Positions 60,155-64,000 of a stretch of 64,000 nt of DNA are shown here, in pieces. Every line of letters starts with the position of its first letter. Positions within the stretch are counted from its first letter, which is position 1. The stretch covers positions 113,645,072 through 113,709,071 of the forward strand of contig CM076999.1 in assembly GCA_039090855.1 (NCBI GenBank), in the 5' to 3' direction. Source of the stretch: Macrothele yani (Eukaryota > Arthropoda > Arachnida > Araneae > Macrothelidae). Below the pieces are notes generated by a model. It was not told where the DNA came from. It was given only the letters and a program-made list of their open reading frames with translations, and did not search any database. The position numbers and the translations under genes are program-made.

Positions 60155-60317
60155 CTGCAAATAGAGAGAAAATACATTCAGAACTGAAAACAAGGAAGCA
60201 AAGAAAATTTCAGAAGTACTTTCAAAAGCAAAATAACTGCTGATTCATTAAGCAAGTTAGATAAATCATGCAACGCATTGATTATGATACGCTTTCCAAC
60301 ATACCAGAAATCATTAC

Positions 60318-60720
60318 TCAAGTTATGAGAATAATGGCTGTGGAATAAATCTGGATCCCGTGTCCTGACCTTTGACACCATTTTCATGATATTCAACAGA
60401 ACCGGTAAAGTATACTTCCGGAACAACATGATAAAGTTTGTCTCAATCAAAGCATTTTTATGTAAGTTGTAGCGCATAAGGGCTATGGAATGGATTCCGA
60501 TCCTATGTCCTGACCTTTGACCCCATTTCAGCCATTTTCGACAGGGTTCGTCCCCAGATCGTTCCCTACCACATACTAAAATTTCATCGAAATCGAACCC
60601 TTTTACGCAAGTTATGACGCATAAGGGCAATGGAATGCATCAAGCTCCTATGTCTTGACCTTTGACCCCACTTCCATCCATTTTCAATAAGGTTCGGCCC
60701 CATGTGTTCCTCAGCGTGGA
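60318..60720. repeat. ~148-bp degenerate repeat, three copies
   Basis: Each copy has 'aagttatgacgcataagggc', 'atggaatg', 'tcctatgtcctgacctttga' and 'ccccatttc'. Spacing is ~148 bp (boxes near 60360, 60505, 60650). Divergence is high, so it is old. Confidence 0.75.
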
Positions 60721-60984
60721 GTCCTTCATCAGATGGAAAGTGACCGCATGTGAATATAATTTCTGTGACTAACTTTGGGGGTGAATATAATTTCTGTGAC
60801 TTGAATACTAGCTTTGGAACGAATTATTGGCATTTTAAACTAAGTCTCTCATCTTAATCTCATGTCTCTTAAGGCACTGTGCCGTTGCCTATGGAGAATC
60901 AGATTCTTGCTCTCCAATTTCGAGGACAGAAATGCATTCAGATAGTTTCAGGAAATATTTAAGATATCCTTGCATAAAAACTTC
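60721..60984. other. Unannotated upstream intron segment
   Basis: A ~30-bp direct repeat ('gaatataatttctgtgactt' at 60750 and 60782). No gene. Confidence 0.4.
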
Positions 60985-61657
60985 TCCTTCTTCTTAGCCT
61001 GCTGACACCCACTTTAGGGTATAGGCCTCCCCCAGTCTTTTCCAACTTCCTGGATCCTTAGTCTCAGTCCACAGTTTAGCACCTCAAAATTACTGAAGGT
61101 CATATCTCCATCTTGTTCTCTGGCGCCCCCTTCGTCTCTTTCAATCTCTGGGTAGCCATTCTGTTATTAATAATTCATTTGGGGGTAATAGATATTTAGC
61201 CTCAGTCCACCAGTTAGCACCTCTAAACGTCTGAAGGTCATCTCTCCATCTTATTCTTTGGCGCCTTCTTCGTCTCTTTCCGTCTCTCGGTTGTTATTCA
61301 GTTATTAATCATTCATTTGGGGGTAATCGATCCTTAGCCTCAGTCCACCATTTAGCACCTCTAAATTACTGAAAGTCATCTCTTCATCTTGTTCCCCTTT
61401 TCCATCTCTCTGTTGCCATTCTGTTATTTATCGTGTCCATCTTTCATCCTTCAGTCTTTCAACATGTCCAACCCATTTCCACTTTGATTCGTTTATTATT
61501 TTTATAATTTCTATTATTCCTGTTCTTTCTCTTATAAGTTCATTTCTAACTTTGTCTCTTCTTGTTATTCCCAACATTTTTCTCTCTAACTTTCTTGCCG
61601 ATAATCTGATTTTTTCACATTGTCGTTCTCTGATTCTCCACGTTAGACTTCTATAAG
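60985..61657 (-). mobile_element. RTE-type LINE 3' end (second family), with tandem 3' repeats
   Basis: The RT C-terminus is open at 61428-61673: [20 protein letters not shown] followed by SKWKWVGHVERLKDERWTR. This is the RTE pattern (R-MLGI--RD--RN--IR and KW-W-GH--R--D-RW). Next, ~135-bp units encoding a KNKMERWPSDV-like segment occur three times (61060-61430). The 3' terminus 'gggggaggcctataccctaa' (read on minus) ends in a GAA-rich tail near 60988. Confidence 0.82.
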
Positions 61658-61740
61658 TATTGGGTTGAAGCATAAGTTCATGCCGGGTTTTTTCACCGCA
61701 CTACAGGAATGTATTACATTAGAAGGGAAAATGGAATCAA

Positions 61741-62335
61741 TCAACTATGTATTACCCCCTCTACATTGTCTAGCATGGTGTCCCAACGTCTCGATGAGAC
61801 CGCGATGCCATTCTTGAAAACGTGCCGTGCAGGTTTGGCTCCGAAGAAATCATCAAGGAAGTTCTGGAGATCAACATCATTGTTGAACGTTCTGCCACGG
61901 AGTGCATTCGACAGAGATCGGAACAGGTGACAGTCTGAAGGAGCAACATCTGGGAAATATGCCGGATGTGGAAGGATCTTCCATTTCATGTCATGAATGG
62001 CCATATTGGTCATGTTTGCACTGTGAGGGCGTGCGTTATCATGTTGGAAAAAGACACCACGGTGCCGACGTGGCCGTTTATGCTGATTTTCTCCCTTCAC
62101 ACTGCCGAGTTGCTCACAATAGAGTGCAGTGTTGATTGTCCGATTCCTCTGCAGCATTTCCCAGTGAACAATGCCTTCCATGTCCGACCAGACACACAAC
62201 ATGATCTTCGCAGGATGAAGGTTATCTTTCGGACGTGGTGTAGGTGTCTTATTTGGGCTTAACCATTCCCTCCGATGCCAAATTCAAGTACAGGCACCAC
62301 TTTTCATCTCCAGTAACAACATGTGACAAAAAGGG
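61741..62335 (-). pseudogene. mariner transposase catalytic half
   Basis: VVTGDEKWCLYLN near 62300 (Asp 1) is in a frame offset from VCLVGHGRHCSLGN / MLCVWSDMEGIVHWEMLQRN (62200). FFQHDNARPHSANMTNMAIH (Asp 2) and YFPDVAPSDCHLFRSLSNAL (Asp 3) have exactly 34 residues between, giving D34D. C-terminus DTMLDNVEGVIHS with stop at 61741. The whole last 153 codons are open. Upstream, the protein continues into the array. Confidence 0.88.
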
Positions 62336-62359
62336 TTTGTGTTGCTGAGAACATTAGCG

Positions 62360-64000
62360 ATAACAGGCGGGCAAGGAACCACATATGGCAGCACGCTGAT
62401 TCTTGTTGTCCACGGTGAGAGTGTGAGGCACCCAAGACCCCAATTTATGGACCTTTCCCATACGTTCCATGTGTCGCACCACTGTGGCCTGATCACAGTC
62501 CATCTCAGTGGCGAAGAACCACATATGGCAACACGCTGATTCTTGTTTTCCTCGGTGAGAGTGTGAGGCACCCAAGACTCCAATTTATGGACCTTTTCCA
62601 TACGTTCCATGAGTCGCACCACTGTGGTCTTATCACAGTCCATCTCAGTGGCCAAGAACCACATATGGAACATGTCGATTCTTGTTGTTCTCGGTGAGAG
62701 TGTGAGGCACCCAAGACCCCAATTTATGGACCTTTCCCATACGTTCCATGAGTCGCACCACTGTGGTCTTATCACAGTCCATCTCAGTGGCCAAGAACCA
62801 CATATGGAACATGTCGATTCTTGTTGTCCTAGGTGAGAGTGTGAGGCACCCAAGACCCCAATGTCTGGACCTTTCCCTTACGTTCCAGGTGTCGCACCAC
62901 TGTGGCCTGATCACAGTCCATCTCAGTGGCCAAGAACCACATATGGCAACACGCTGATTCTTGTTGTCCTCGGTGATAGTGTGAGGCACCCAAGACCCCA
63001 ATTTATGGACCTTTCCCATACGTTCCATGAGTCGCACCACTGTGGTCTTATCACAGTCCATCTCAGTGGCCAAGAACCACATATGGAACATGTCGATTCT
63101 TGTTGTCCTCGGTGAGAGTGTGAGGCACCCAAGACCCCAATTTATGGACCTTTCCCATACGTTCCATGAGTCGCACCACTGTGGTCTTATCACAGTCCAT
63201 CTCAGTGGCCAAGAACCACATGTGGAACATGTCGATTCTTGTTGTCCTCGGTGAGAGTGTGAGGCACCCAAGACCCCAATTTATGGACCTTTCCCATACG
63301 TTCCATGAGTCGCACCACTGTGGACTTATCACAGTCCATCTCAGTGGCCAAGAACCACATATGGAACATGTCGATTCTTGTTGTCCTCGGTGAGAGTGTG
63401 AGGCACCCAAGACCCCAATTTATGGACCTTTCCCATACGTTCCATGAGTCGCACCACTGTGGTCTTATCACAGTCCATCTCAGTGGCCAAAAACCACATA
63501 TGGAACATGTCGATTCTTGTTGTCCTCGGTGGGAGTGTGAGGCACCAAAGACCCCAATGTCTGGACCTTTCCCATAAGTTCCAGGTGTCGCACCACTGTG
63601 GCCTGATCACAGTCCATCTCAGTGGCCAAGAACCACATATGGCAACACGCTGATTCTTGTTGTCCTCGGTGATACTGTGAGGCACCCAAGACCCCAATTC
63701 CTGATCTTTCCCATACGTTCCATGAGTCGCACCACTGTGGTCTTATCACAGTCCATCTCAGTGGCCAAGAACCACATATGGAACATGTCGATTCTTGTTG
63801 TCCTCGGTGAGAGTGTGAGGCACCCAAGACCCCAATTTATGGACCTTTCCCATACGTTCCATGAGTCGCACCACTGTGGTCTTATCACAGTCCATCTCAG
63901 TGGCCAAGAACCACATATGGAACATGTCGATTCTTGTTGTCCTCCGTGAGAGTGTGAGGCACCCAAGACCCCAATTTATGGACCTTTCCCATACGTTCCA
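62360..64000. repeat. 139-bp tandem array of mariner HTH-2/linker sequence, 12 or more copies
   Basis: The 'gagtgtgaggcaccc' box recurs about every 139 bp from 62416 to ~63950. On the minus strand one frame reads CDKTTVVRLMERMGKVHKLG then SWVPHTLTEDNKN, the mariner second HTH and the WVPH linker that normally precedes the first catalytic block. Two subtypes (gcaacacgctgatt versus gaacatgtcgattc) occur in blocks. With 139 = 3x46+1, frames rotate and stay open, giving spurious frames up to 208 aa. Confidence 0.96.

Larger units (their letters stand above)
56148..57425 (-). mobile_element. 5'-truncated non-LTR retrotransposon (Jockey/CR1-like RT C-terminus)
   Basis: From 57425: [60 protein letters not shown] and [20 protein letters not shown], the thumb region after the RT catalytic core (LGI-LD--LRWN-HI pattern). 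A frameshift near 57085 leads to [13 protein letters not shown] to about 56825. The C-terminal [20 protein letters not shown] is at 56244-56180. Two family 2 SINEs lie inside the interval. The exact clade is uncertain. Confidence 0.75.
61660..64000 (-). mobile_element. mariner element with expanded DNA-binding region, runs off window
   Basis: The left inverted end 'ttgggttgaagcataagttc' starts at 61660 after TA (61658-61659). The transposase C-terminal half lies at 61741-62335. The N-terminal region is replaced by a 139-bp tandem array that reaches base 64000, so the other end is not in view. Confidence 0.85.

Noticed and set aside
57632..58147. Arg/Phe/Cys-rich repeat frame (CRFLYMNI...) and its antisense
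   Set aside because: Translation of the 23-bp minisatellite.
62284..63966. Long overlapping frames up to 208 aa on both strands
   Set aside because: The 139-bp mariner-derived unit happens to be open in several frames. This is a repeat artefact.

Overview
The window is eukaryotic DNA from an animal, most likely an insect or another arthropod. The evidence is spliced exons with GT/AG borders, many Tc1/mariner-type transposons with TA target duplications, RTE-type LINEs, tRNA-derived SINEs, and no compact operon structure. The species cannot be named from the sequence. The long repeat-filled introns fit a large arthropod genome.

One host gene organises almost the whole window. Seven exons on the minus strand (59985-60154, 53909-54067, 46527-46671, 36645-36941, 30230-30310, 12230-12417, 7183-7329) join in frame through consensus splice sites. 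They encode the last ~394 residues of a LIV-1 type ZIP zinc transporter (SLC39A family, closest in motif content to ZIP6/ZIP10/ZIP5). The TM4 motif [10 protein letters not shown] and the TM5 motif HELPHE are intact. The N-terminal exon(s) and promoter lie beyond base 64000. Everything else is intronic or 3' flanking repeat DNA.

Layout by region. 1-3.8 kb: tRNA-like SINE pieces and an 89-bp satellite. 3.8-6.5 kb: a mariner next to a Tc1 relic. 7.2-7.3 kb: the last ZIP exon. 8.3-12.2 kb: a Tc1 relic and a ~133-bp satellite running almost up to exon 12230-12417. 12.9-19.3 kb: RTE LINE copies forming a 2.5-kb-arm palindrome, then a complete Tc1. 20.7-22.2 kb: a near-perfect 725-bp-arm palindrome. 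22.3-30.2 kb: a DD41D-type element, an inverted 131-bp satellite, Tc1 relics, a hAT-like element, and a Tc1 inserted in a 73-bp minisatellite. 30.5-34.8 kb: a SINE and a Tc1 pseudogene carrying a 17-copy internal expansion. 35.6-36.5 kb: a ~21-bp minisatellite. 37.1-45.3 kb: Tc1, two mariners, SINEs and SINE-derived satellites. 47.1-50.8 kb: a foldback MITE, a SINE, a pogo-like gene relic, and P-element and Mutator-like fragments. 50.8-53.6 kb: nine 301-bp units, each with a tRNA-like cloverleaf. 54.2-57.6 kb: a Tc1-derived array, a LINE and SINEs. 57.6-59.5 kb: a Tc1 inside a 23-bp minisatellite. 60.3-64 kb: short repeats, an RTE 3' end, and a mariner whose DNA-binding region is expanded into a 139-bp array that runs off the window.

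The most striking theme is repeated conversion of transposon parts into tandem arrays. Three separate transposase genes (31.2-34.5, 54.5-55.6, 62.4-64.0 kb) have their N-terminal DNA-binding region amplified. SINE head, SINE tail and tRNA-like modules are amplified in other places. No prokaryotic-style defence or CRISPR system is present.
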